Source: Desulfobulbus sp.
GTDB lineage: Bacteria > Desulfobacterota > Desulfobulbia > Desulfobulbales > Desulfobulbaceae
Reading direction: 5' to 3'
Assembly (NCBI GenBank): GCA_028684915.1
Contig: JAQUEZ010000075.1
Coordinates: 1-27,060 of the forward strand
DNA length: 27,060 bases
Part shown: one piece after another, positions 1 through 6,972 of the stretch
Numbering within the stretch: position 1 is the first letter of the stretch
How the letters are laid out: each line of letters begins with the position of its first letter
Notes under the pieces: generated by a model
Database searches by the model: none
Told to the model about the DNA's origin: nothing
The model's input: only the letters and a program-made list of their open reading frames with translations
Position numbers and translations under genes: made by a program

Positions 1-617
1 GTGCTGACGGTGACGGTTCCGGCTTGGGCCGTGATCAGCGTGCGTATTTTTTGCCGCCGCCAGCGCTCAAGATGCTCCGGAGCGGGCAGGACGCCCTGTT
101 GGCGCTGACCAGCGGAAACCACAATCAAGGCTGGGTTGACTGCGGCGATGAACGCTTCTCCCGCCGAGGTGCGGCTGCCGTGGTGCGGCGCGAGCAGGAC
201 GTCGGCGCGAAGACGAGCCCCCGTCTGCAGCAGTTGGGCTTCACTTGAAACGCCGACGTCGGCGGGCAACAGCAAACTGCGCGCCCCGTACTGCAGATGC
301 AGCACCAGGCTACGGTCATTGGCGGAGGCTGCGGAGTCTTTGATTAATCCAGGCATTCCCAGGCATTGCAGTCGCAAGTCGCGGCCCTGTTCGAGCAGAT
401 CTCCGACCGAAGCAGTCTGAATCGGAATGCTCGCTTGGCGCACTGCATGAAGCAGTCGCTCGTACCCGGGCTCTTCGCCGACGTCGCCATTGACGATCAG
501 GCGTCGCGGCTGAAAGCGGGCCACGACAAACGACAAGCCGTTGTAATGGTCGCCGTGGGGATGGGTGATGATCAGACCGTCAAGCCGCCAGATGCGTTTT
601 CGCCACAGGAATGGGGC
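1..617 (-). pseudogene. comEC: comEC, 3' part only (metallo-beta-lactamase domain), interrupted
   Basis: This is the C-terminal metallo-beta-lactamase-like domain of the DNA-uptake channel protein ComEC/Rec2, read on the minus strand and running off the left edge. Translation gives APFLWRKRIWRLDGL, then ITHPHGDHYNGL (the HxHxDH metal-binding motif), LLLPADVG and later LLAPHHGSRTS. These are the landmarks of the ComEC nuclease-like domain. There is no start codon and no channel domain. Recognisable homology ends near 615-620; the residues FYFPFR encoded up to about 638 may still be comEC, and an in-frame stop occurs at 645-647. The upstream side is AT-rich DNA unlike the GC-rich comEC part, so the gene appears split by an insertion. 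The missing 5' part may lie beyond the far end of the element. Identity as comEC is well supported; that insertion rather than simple decay caused the break is inference. Confidence 0.85.
535..570 (+). other. protospacer-like site with AAG PAM inside comEC
   Basis: Positions 538-570 match the leader-distal CRISPR spacer (reverse complement of 1541-1573) at 27 of 33 positions. In crRNA orientation the first 11 nt are identical and mismatches fall at spacer positions 12, 15, 16, 21, 30 and 33. Positions 12 and 30 belong to the every-sixth-base set that type I-E crRNAs leave unpaired. The three bases immediately 5' (535-537) are AAG, the canonical type I-E PAM in E. coli. The site encodes the ComEC metal-binding motif; the spacer would encode ITHPHEDHYNG against ITHPHGDHYNG here. 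The match, PAM and orientation are seen directly; that this is the targeting site used for insertion is inference. Confidence 0.8.
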
Positions 618-884
618 CCATCGAAAGGGGAAGTAAAATTGTACTAATTTATATAATTATAAATAAAATCAGTTTGTTGTAGTCGGTAATGTTACTAACC
701 TGCAACTATTTTGTTACCGATTGGTTTCGCAATTTTTCCAAGATCAAGATATGTGGATTTCTTGAAAATTTAATGCAGCAATCTGTTGTTTTTCACATAT
801 CAACCTTCTGGTTTTACGTTAATATATTACACTTCTATCGTTTCGATGAGCCACCCCGCGACCTGATCCCGATGGAGACCAGTC
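618..884. other. comEC/element junction and AT-rich element end
   Basis: This gene-free AT-rich stretch begins where ComEC homology fails. A TGT at 640-642 could be a Tn7-like terminus, but I see no convincing array of repeated transposase-binding sites behind it. An inverted repeat TCGGTAA (683-689) and TTACCGA (714-720) with a 24-nt centre lies 40-100 bp inside the junction and could be a recombinase-type site. The exact end cannot be fixed without the opposite end of the element or an uninterrupted comEC for comparison. Confidence 0.45.
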
Positions 885-1324
885 ATGATCCAGCCCGGCT
901 TTTTTGACCTGCAAGACCGATTGCACAAAATCGACAAGAACGCGGCGACCCGCTTGCCAAGATCAACGAGACGGTCATTTGGGATATGTTTCGTCCAGCG
1001 CTTGAAAAGGCTCGGGACAAAAACCGGCAATCCAATGTTGGTCCGAAGGGGTACGATGTCATCTTGCTGTTTAAGATTTTTATCCTGCAGTCGCTGTACA
1101 ATCTGTCGGATGACGCGACCGAGTTTCAAATTCTCGACCGGCATTCTTTGACCTGGTCCAGGATCCGTTCGCGGATCGAGCACATCTTTGGTGTATAGGC
1201 CCAGAGAGCGTGTACTTTGCTGTTGCGTACGATCGGCATAACCCGAGCCCGAGTAAAAATCGGTTTGCGCAATTTAGCGTACAACATTGACCGGATGGGG
1301 ATGCTTCTGGCGACAAGCAGGTGA
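885..1324 (+). pseudogene. decayed IS5-family transposase (internally deleted)
   Basis: The 5' part reads MIQPGFFDLQDRLHKIDKN, then shifts frame near 943 and continues as WDMFRPALEK, YDVILLFKIFILQSLYNLSDD and EFQILDR. This is the N-terminal region of IS5-family DDE transposases. It is joined directly to the C-terminal signature IRSRIEHIFG, a TAG stop at about 1196-1198, and then TLLLRTIGITRARVKIGLRNLAYN before the final stop at 1322-1324. About 200 residues containing the DDE catalytic core are missing between the two parts. With a frameshift, an internal stop and the deletion it cannot be active. No clear terminal inverted repeats were found, so the insertion boundaries are unknown. It is probably a later insertion into the element end. 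Confidence 0.8.
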
Positions 1325-1480
1325 AGTGCGCCCTGGAAGCGGCAAAATGGCAGAAGAGCGCCATCCAGCGCCTAGTGAGGCGGCAGCAGGGTGCAAAACC
1401 GATCGGATTAAAAGGCAGAAGAGCATGGTCTTTGTGAAAAAAATGCCGGTGAGGGCTGTCGGGGCTTGTTGAGCTAAATT

Positions 1481-1509
1481 TCAAGATTCCCATATAAATA
1501 TAATCTTGA
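1481..1509 (-). terminator. inverted repeat just past the CRISPR array, possible terminator
   Basis: TCAAGATT (1481-1488) and AATCTTGA (1502-1509) form a perfect 8-bp inverted repeat with a 13-nt AT-rich loop. It lies 4 nt beyond the leader-distal repeat, downstream of the array as transcribed on the minus strand. The T-tract after it is short, so it is a weak terminator candidate. It could equally be an end of the neighbouring IS remnant. Confidence 0.35.
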
Positions 1510-1512
1510 TAA

Positions 1513-1662
1513 ATCATATTCCCCGCACACGCGGGGCAACTATTACCCATCCTCACGAGGATCATTACAACGGCGAAACATCCCCGCACACGCGGGGTAA
1601 TTGGCCATACAGACACCAAAACCACGGAAATTTACGAAACATCCCCGCACACGCGGGGTAAT
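1513..1662 (-). CRISPR. type I-E CRISPR array: 3 repeats, 2 spacers; terminal spacer matches comEC
   Basis: The 28-nt repeats occupy 1635-1662, 1574-1601 and 1513-1540, with the palindromic core CCCCGCACACGCGGGG starting at 1643, 1582 and 1521. The period is exactly 61 nt, and both spacers are 33 nt (1602-1634 and 1541-1573), as in type I-E arrays. Read on the minus strand the array follows cas6e, and the repeat ends GGGGATGTTTCG, comparable with the E. coli crRNA handle region. The first two repeats are identical, while the leader-distal one (1513-1540) keeps the core but differs at both flanks. The distal spacer matches the comEC fragment at 538-570. I found no match for the proximal spacer in the window. 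The array is tiny and has no adjacent cas1-cas2, so it probably does not acquire new spacers. Confidence 0.93.
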
Positions 1663-1738
1663 CTCTTGCTGTACAAACCTGATATTACAAGATATATAAA
1701 ATGCAAATTATTCCACTAAATCAACATGCCAAGTGAGT
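1663..1738 (-). promoter_or_regulatory. CRISPR leader region
   Basis: The 76 nt between the cas6e stop codon and the first complete repeat are AT-rich, as leaders usually are. No promoter could be placed confidently, so the array may be transcribed either from here or by readthrough from the cas operon. The call rests on position and the orientation of the array. Confidence 0.5.
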
Positions 1739-2413
1739 TTACTCGAATGAAACAGGGTGAGCTATTGTCATCATTCCAAAGCCAAATATTTTTTGGGGAC
1801 CTATACCCGCAACTAAAGCCTTGCTGAATTCATACGAATCAACTACTTCGAGTAACCCATCGAATTGACATGTCGAAAGGGAGATTTCCTCAGCATTGGC
1901 TTGTTCTTGTTTTCGAACCAATGTTAACTGATTGGAAAATTCATATCGCAATGCCTTAAATCCATGTCCTTCCGATCGCCTAACAAACCAATTTTCAATA
2001 TCATTTCTTTTAAAAATTGGAAATTTCTTCCCGCGACTGTACCCATTAAAATGATTCTTTATTGGGCAGGCAAGTAAACTAAAATAAAATTGATCTCCAT
2101 GTTTGATTAGGAACTGAACAGATTTTACACCCAAGACTTTTTTTAGCTGAATGGATCCTCCCTTATTTCTATGTTCAGCTGATATCCAATCTGGTTCTTC
2201 TTTTGATTGGACGAGACAATAGACTCCACAATTATCCTCCTTACCTGTCAGGTGAAATAGAAACGGTTGATTGCTGCCAGCAGGATTGCATGGATACGCT
2301 AACCATATAAGTTGATGTAATTGATAGCGAAATATTCTTTTTTTTTCAGGGTGACTAACCTGGATTAACGATAGAAAAAAACTGACTTCAGTCGATATGA
2401 AGTGATCACTCAT
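1739..2413 (-). CDS. cas6e: Cas6e (Cse3/CasE) pre-crRNA endoribonuclease
   Basis: The 224-residue product is the normal length for Cas6e, which cuts pre-crRNA 3' of each repeat hairpin and stays bound as the head of Cascade. The N-terminal RYQLHQLIW fits the family position of the catalytic histidine (here about His33). The C-terminal GIGPQKIFGFG is the glycine-rich loop that closes RAMP-fold Cas6 proteins. Its start overlaps the end of cas5e by 8 nt, and its stop lies 76 nt before the first repeat, so it is the last gene of the cas operon. The repeat hairpin (6-bp stem, 4-nt loop) is a suitable substrate. Confidence 0.9.
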   Translation of the reverse strand: MSDHFISTEVSFFLSLIQVSHPEKKRIFRYQLHQLIWLAYPCNPAGSNQPFLFHLTGKEDNCGVYCLVQSKEEPDWISAEHRNKGGSIQLKKVLGVKSVQFLIKHGDQFYFSLLACPIKNHFNGYSRGKKFPIFKRNDIENWFVRRSEGHGFKALRYEFSNQLTLVRKQEQANAEEISLSTCQFDGLLEVVDSYEFSKALVAGIGPQKIFGFGMMTIAHPVSFE

Positions 2414-3164
2414 TTTTGAAATCTCGCCGATATAACCGCACTGTTCTGTTTTTAAAGGTTCTCAAGGAACCTGAACGATGTTCTGCAATCACATCAGTTC
2501 CAGCATCATTCCATTTATTTAATAGAACACTATTCTTGTCGTCGAGCTCTGTCGGTAACCTGAGAAGGCATTTTGTTGGTTTTAGATCTCCCACGGAGAG
2601 TGCGGAAAGACGTGAGAACAATCGTTCGCATAAATCCTCAGTTGAATCAACGTGTAGGACCGTCTCTTCTGGATTTGTTAACGGCGCTGATAATGGATTT
2701 GATCGTCGCCCAAGATATGGCGTGAATTTTGGTTGTTGTAGGGCAAAAACGAGTTGTTCGAGCCAAAGCTCTCCCTCGTTATGTTTTGGAATTAGAGCAG
2801 CAACATCCAACCCGTCTGAAATATACCCTCGATGACTAATTAGAGCATGTTCCCTTGGTTTATCAGCCATAGTCAGGCTATTGCTGGTCGTATGATAATC
2901 TGAAAAAAGTACAGGCCGATGAGTTGATGTTATGCCAAGGAGTTGGGATTTCTCGTAGGAGACAGCACTTAAGGTGCAAACTAAAAATCCACTGTACCAC
3001 GCCTTAACTTGGATTGGCGAATGATGGTCGACTCCCATGCAAGCGCCAACCAGCCCAAGGATAGCACTTGCTGTTGGCCATTGCTGTGTCCAACGATCAT
3101 CTCCGACTGATGTTGCTCCCCAGGATCGTATAGATCCTCGCAAGCTTAGAAGAAGACAGTTCAT
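2406..3164 (-). CDS. cas5e: Cas5e (CasD) Cascade subunit
   Basis: Cas5e binds the 5' handle of the crRNA at the base of Cascade. The product begins MNCLLLSLRGSIRSWG, the family N-terminus, followed by PTASAILGLVGACMG and, near residue 170, KFTPYLGRRSNPLSAPL, both typical of Cas5e. I chose the start at 3164 because its ATG overlaps the cas7e stop as ATGA; an upstream ATG at 3182 would add only six residues. Length (252 aa) is normal. It is part of the four-gene minus-strand cas operon. Confidence 0.9.
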   Translation of the reverse strand: MNCLLLSLRGSIRSWGATSVGDDRWTQQWPTASAILGLVGACMGVDHHSPIQVKAWYSGFLVCTLSAVSYEKSQLLGITSTHRPVLFSDYHTTSNSLTMADKPREHALISHRGYISDGLDVAALIPKHNEGELWLEQLVFALQQPKFTPYLGRRSNPLSAPLTNPEETVLHVDSTEDLCERLFSRLSALSVGDLKPTKCLLRLPTELDDKNSVLLNKWNDAGTDVIAEHRSGSLRTFKNRTVRLYRRDFKNE

Positions 3165-4366
3165 GTTTCTGGAATGGCGCATCGGATAGCCTCAGTTGCT
3201 TTTTCAATAGTCGATTCCACCAATGTCTTGAGGTCGGTATCTTGCTCATTGATCCCCATGCATTGCTCAAAGCCGCTAAAAATTCCAAATCGTTGATGCC
3301 GGTCATCCAGCCACGCAATAAAACATTGCCTTGCTTCTTCGAGGAAACCGCCATGTTGCGCTTTGGGGACAGGTCGTTCAAAAGCATTCTGCGCACTATA
3401 TGGAAATGCATTTCCATATGTGATATACGCACAACTGGGGAGGTCATGATTAGCATAATTAGATTGATTTCCAACAGGATTTCGACAAAGTGTAGCGAAT
3501 AGAAAAGCTGCAATAAGATCTCTCGTCATGTCGACTAACTGCGATCTATCCAGGTGCGGGAAGGCAGATGTGATATTTTGGCTTAACAGCGACACATCCA
3601 GGCAATAGTAGTGATAGAAAACACCAGATCCAAAAGATCTTGAATTGAGATGCCCACTTTCGTGGATTCCAGAGATTCTGTTTAAATCGTCTACCGCCGA
3701 CCAGTAATCCTGTTCAATATGGGATTCATGTACTGTGAAGCCATGGCTGATTTGTAAAGGGGAATCAATGTCCCTGAAATACGATGAAGCTGTTGTGAAC
3801 CTTCCAAAAAGCTGCAACTCTGGAGAAAGTGGTCCCACAGACGTTCTCTTGTTCTTTAGCTGTTTAATAATTTCTGTAATATCCTTTATAGTTATATCAC
3901 CATGCTCTGTAACTTCAAGCATGGCATTAGCTAAATATTCGATTTCAGATATAGAAAAGGCTACTAGCTGGGTAAGATCCTGTTCGTTGTGATCTTGAGT
4001 TTTGTGTCGGCTAAAAAAAAATGGAAATGAGGTTAGAGCTTGGTCTATTTCATTTTCATATGTTTTGGGATCTTTGTTGAGGTTCTGAATCTTTTTTTCG
4101 AGAGTGATTTTTATAGAATGAGCACCTTTTCTTGTGCGCACCATGCGAGTTGCTCCATATTTTTCATGTGCATAATCAAGAAATTGCTCAAAGATTTCAC
4201 TGTGTCTTATAGAATATTTTTCAGATTGACTCGAGTATCGCAATCTCCGGCATCCGCCCATAATCATTGTCTTGGGGCGACCTGATTCGTCTCGATTGAG
4301 GTTGGAAGCTGCATGCGATTTGAGTAAATGGAGTTCGATTCGACATCCGGGCTTAGGCGTGAACAT
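3161..4366 (-). CDS. cas7e: Cas7e (CasC/Cse4) Cascade backbone subunit
   Basis: Six copies of Cas7e form the crRNA-binding backbone of type I-E Cascade. The N-terminus contains IELHLLKSHAASNLNRDESGRPK and GGCRRLRYSSQSEK in two parts, hallmarks of the family. Later come QISHGFTVH, DDLNRISG, NPVGNQSNYANHD and NAFERPVPK. The start at 4366 (MFTPKPG) has GGAG seven bases upstream and overlaps the cas8e-cas11 fusion gene by 14 nt; upstream ATGs at 4381 and 4396 are less likely. At about 401 residues it is slightly longer than E. coli CasC. It is translationally coupled to cas5e. Confidence 0.9.
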   Translation of the reverse strand: MFTPKPGCRIELHLLKSHAASNLNRDESGRPKTMIMGGCRRLRYSSQSEKYSIRHSEIFEQFLDYAHEKYGATRMVRTRKGAHSIKITLEKKIQNLNKDPKTYENEIDQALTSFPFFFSRHKTQDHNEQDLTQLVAFSISEIEYLANAMLEVTEHGDITIKDITEIIKQLKNKRTSVGPLSPELQLFGRFTTASSYFRDIDSPLQISHGFTVHESHIEQDYWSAVDDLNRISGIHESGHLNSRSFGSGVFYHYYCLDVSLLSQNITSAFPHLDRSQLVDMTRDLIAAFLFATLCRNPVGNQSNYANHDLPSCAYITYGNAFPYSAQNAFERPVPKAQHGGFLEEARQCFIAWLDDRHQRFGIFSGFEQCMGINEQDTDLKTLVESTIEKATEAIRCAIPET

Positions 4367-6509
4367 TATCGGTCTCCGCATGATTTTTTTCCGCAAAATA
4401 GCCAGTCGCCCATCGGCGCATGACCATATTAGGACGGAAATTGAACTCCTCTAAATCAAAGAGCAATAGCCCGAAATCCAAATGTATCAAACTTCTTTTT
4501 TTTGTTCTGATAATACCTAAAATTTGCTGTAAATATTCGATTAGACCATTTTGTTCATATTCATTGAACAGAAATTCAACTCTTTCTATATTTATGCAAC
4601 TGTTATGTTTTGATAATACTGATCCAAAATTTGCATAATCGGTAACTGGAATAATGAATTGTAATAAATGTAATGCATGTTCGTATAGCGGTTGGTATAA
4701 TTTGTGGCACTCTTTCCTTGCCATATTCATGCATAACCAAAAATATCGTGAAGTATAGGGGTTCTTGTTGTTTATCAATTGAGATTTTTCCTGTTCGCCT
4801 AACAAATAATAACATTCAGCAAAGGCTTGTCCTGCCTTCACAGACTGATTTGATGCTAAGAATGGAAGATTTATAGTCATAAAACCGTCTCCTAATAGCT
4901 TGCGAGTGGCCGTAAATTCTTGAAAGCGATCTTGAAATGACAAGGATCCATTATTCCAAACATCTTCTATAAATTGAAACCAGCATGATCTAATTTTTTT
5001 TTCAAATCGATAAATTAAATTATCTTTCCATGATTCAGGCAGATTGTTAATCATTTTGTATTCATGGAAAATAGAATCAGCGGTGTTCCATATATCCTGG
5101 TAGATATTTATGATAGAAGAAGTTTCAAACGCCTTCTGATGTCGTTGAACATTTTTTTTATTTGTATCACCGATCAGTAAATATCTAATTCTATCTCTAA
5201 TATTTTTAATATATTCTTCTGATTTTTCTGCTAAGAATAGTATCAGATCTAACTTGTGCTCGTTAAACAACCCTGTGCTACCACAATGGTACTGAAAAGC
5301 ACCTCTCACATCTTGATTTTTTGCTGCATACTTCAGTGAAAATAAAACCAATTCACTTTGACCTGCACTTTTGTTTAAATCAATTATTAAATTAAGTGAT
5401 TGGATTACGTGTGAGGGGCAACGATGTGCGAGGCTGATGATCGACCAAGAGGGCATTGAAAAACCATGGTATGGCAGGCTGGCGCTGGCCATATTGGAGT
5501 TTTCTTCATCTTCAGATCTTTGGGTTAATACAGATGGATGATCTGTCTTGGTATACATTTTTCCCATTATTCCCGGAACTTGTGCTTTGCAATTTGCAGG
5601 GGCCAGTTCCCTGACCTTTCTGTAGAGGGCTATTTCTGATAAAATTCTAAAAGTCTTAAAAACCAACGTGGTTTCGCCGCTAATCTCGCACTTGTCGAGT
5701 TCCGGTGGATCAAGCACAATCGCGCGACTCTGGAAAAGCCGAATATTTGCAGTTCCAGATATTTTTTTTATACCGCTGAGGTAAGGCCAGAATGGTGGCC
5801 TGTCATCATGCTCTAACCCTCCGTTATTCTGACAGTCAGGAATCCACGGTAATGGTAGTGATGGTTCCCAGTATTGAGAATAACCGGGCAGGACTGCGCT
5901 AAACAATCGTTGTCTCATTGTTTTGCCGTAATGATAATGGGCGAGGGCGCGCCCAGTCAGATTACCAATTGTCCAGTACTGAGTGCCTCCTTTGGACAGG
6001 GTACAGGAAGCAAAAAGAAAGAGAGCCGTTAAGTCGGGTCCAAGTTTCATGGGGATAGGACTCATCCGGCGCAACCCCTTAGCTTCGACACCATGTATAT
6101 TTGGGATGAACGGCCACATAAGTCGCGCTATGTTTTCTTTCCTTTCAAACCTGCCCCAGGCTGATGGTATTTGCAGGAATGCACCATTTCCTACTAGGGC
6201 GAATCCTTTTAATTTCTCCAATACATCACATATTCTTTGGATTAATGTTCCAAGTTCTCCCGATTGCTCGGTACAGATCAATCTTGAATAGTCTTTTTTG
6301 GATATTCCTTTTGACCAGATAGAATCAACAGCTACCTGTAAGATTGAGGCTAACAATTCGTGCTGTATGCTGGATAAAAAACCAAAGCTCGGAACGTGAA
6401 AGAGGGGAGTATCGGAAAGGAGGATATCAGGTAATGATAACCGGATGGTATCACCTGACTCGTTGGCAAGTAGCCAGATCGGATCTAACGACAAATTCAA
6501 ACTTTGCAT
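4353..6509 (-). CDS. Cas8e-Cas11 (Cse1-Cse2) natural fusion
   Basis: The 718-residue protein is too long for Cas8e alone (about 500) and fits Cas8e plus Cas11. Residues 1 to about 540 have a Cas8e layout: N-terminal FLSSIQHELLASILQ, AFLQIPSAWG, IPMKLGPDLTALFLFA, FWPYLSGIKKI, then a helical C-terminal bundle. Residues from about 545 resemble Cse2: a helical region, RYFWLCMNMAR, IERVEFLFNEYEQNGLIEYLQQIL in parts, and the family ending LDFGLLLFDLEEF then MRRWATGYF. No separate cas11 gene lies between it and cas7e. Cas8e reads the PAM and recruits Cas3; Cas11 braces the R-loop. The start has GGAG six bases upstream. No cas3 is present, so the complex probably binds DNA without degrading it. The Cas11 assignment is from motif memory and merits profile confirmation. 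Confidence 0.75.
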   Translation of the reverse strand: MQSLNLSLDPIWLLANESGDTIRLSLPDILLSDTPLFHVPSFGFLSSIQHELLASILQVAVDSIWSKGISKKDYSRLICTEQSGELGTLIQRICDVLEKLKGFALVGNGAFLQIPSAWGRFERKENIARLMWPFIPNIHGVEAKGLRRMSPIPMKLGPDLTALFLFASCTLSKGGTQYWTIGNLTGRALAHYHYGKTMRQRLFSAVLPGYSQYWEPSLPLPWIPDCQNNGGLEHDDRPPFWPYLSGIKKISGTANIRLFQSRAIVLDPPELDKCEISGETTLVFKTFRILSEIALYRKVRELAPANCKAQVPGIMGKMYTKTDHPSVLTQRSEDEENSNMASASLPYHGFSMPSWSIISLAHRCPSHVIQSLNLIIDLNKSAGQSELVLFSLKYAAKNQDVRGAFQYHCGSTGLFNEHKLDLILFLAEKSEEYIKNIRDRIRYLLIGDTNKKNVQRHQKAFETSSIINIYQDIWNTADSIFHEYKMINNLPESWKDNLIYRFEKKIRSCWFQFIEDVWNNGSLSFQDRFQEFTATRKLLGDGFMTINLPFLASNQSVKAGQAFAECYYLLGEQEKSQLINNKNPYTSRYFWLCMNMARKECHKLYQPLYEHALHLLQFIIPVTDYANFGSVLSKHNSCINIERVEFLFNEYEQNGLIEYLQQILGIIRTKKRSLIHLDFGLLLFDLEEFNFRPNMVMRRWATGYFAEKNHAETDNVHA

Positions 6510-6564
6510 TGCGACTCCGATGCAATATTTGCAAATCTTGAGATGTGGTCAATCTTTCTAATTT

Positions 6565-6589
6565 AATAATTATTATGAAAATAATTATT
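6565..6589. repeat. paired AT palindromes upstream of cas8
   Basis: The 10-bp palindrome AATAATTATT occurs at 6565-6574 and 6580-6589, upstream of the cas operon and just past the end of the RHH-like gene. The spacing of 15 bp between copies could suit a dimeric regulator, for example a ribbon-helix-helix protein, or the pair may form an AT-rich transcript end. Low complexity makes chance occurrence quite possible. Confidence 0.3.
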
Positions 6590-6596
6590 ATAAATA

Positions 6597-6863
6597 TTAT
6601 TGAGATTCAGTGTCTATAAAAATTAATTTTCGTTGAGATAAGATGTGGCATATATATGCACTAGCGTTTTTAAAACCTTTTTTATCTGATTCGAATTTTA
6701 TATCTCTTCTCAGATCCTTAGATATTGAAAGAAGAAATTTTCCCATATCAACATGCTGGTTCTCCTTTTTTAATAAATCTTTTGGCTCTTCCTCCTGTGG
6801 AATATCTTCATAGAGGCTACCAATTAAGATTACTTTTTTCCCTTTTTTTTTGTTTTTCCTCAT
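6597..6863 (-). CDS. small basic protein, possible ribbon-helix-helix DNA-binding protein
   Basis: The 88-residue product starts with a lysine-rich stretch. It has a predicted strand-helix-helix segment in its second half (GKFLLSIS, KDLRRDIKFESDKKG, then NASAYICHILSQRK) that resembles Arc/MetJ-type ribbon-helix-helix domains. I do not recognise a specific family. It lies 87 nt upstream of cas8e-cas11 on the same strand, so it may be the first gene of the cas operon, and it diverges from the XRE gene. It could be an operon regulator or part of a toxin-antitoxin pair. A role bridging Cascade to the integration machinery is only a speculation from position. The ribosome binding site is weak. Confidence 0.5.
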   Translation of the reverse strand: MRKNKKKGKKVILIGSLYEDIPQEEEPKDLLKKENQHVDMGKFLLSISKDLRRDIKFESDKKGFKNASAYICHILSQRKLIFIDTESQ

Positions 6864-6906
6864 TTTTCTTTAACCGGTACGGGTCATGGGTAAGAAATTC
6901 GGCGCT

Positions 6907-6972
6907 TGCTCCTAATTTGGGAGCATGGTAAAAATATCTTACCTTGCTCCTAAAAAGGGGTCAAGGTAAGAT
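6907..6972 (+). promoter_or_regulatory. tandem palindromic operator candidates overlapping the XRE start
   Basis: Two similar units, both beginning TTGCTCCTAA, start at 6907 and 6945. The first contains TGCTCC (6907-6912) and GGAGCA (6920-6925). The second is enclosed by ATCTTACCTTG (6936-6946) and CAAGGTAAGAT (6962-6972), a perfect 11-bp inverted repeat whose right arm includes the ATG of the XRE gene. The pair sits in the divergent intergenic region between the RHH-like and XRE genes. Autoregulation by the XRE protein, or a hairpin masking the start codon in mRNA, are both plausible. Confidence 0.5.

Noticed and set aside
538..570. Chance resemblance between spacer and comEC
   Set aside because: 27 of 33 matches with a contiguous 11-nt seed, correct PAM, correct orientation, mismatches mainly at third codon positions, and location beside the gene break make chance very unlikely.
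640..642. TGT as a definite Tn7-type left terminus
   Set aside because: No repeated 20-22 bp binding sites behind it and no tns genes in the window. It would also put the junction about 69 bp from the protospacer, longer than the type I-F distance.
1080..1625. 181-codon minus-strand open frame across the IS remnant and CRISPR repeats
   Set aside because: It runs through the CRISPR repeats and antisense to transposase remnants, and has no recognisable protein character.
2416..2835. Plus-strand open frames opposite the cas genes
   Set aside because: They are shadows of well-supported minus-strand cas genes.
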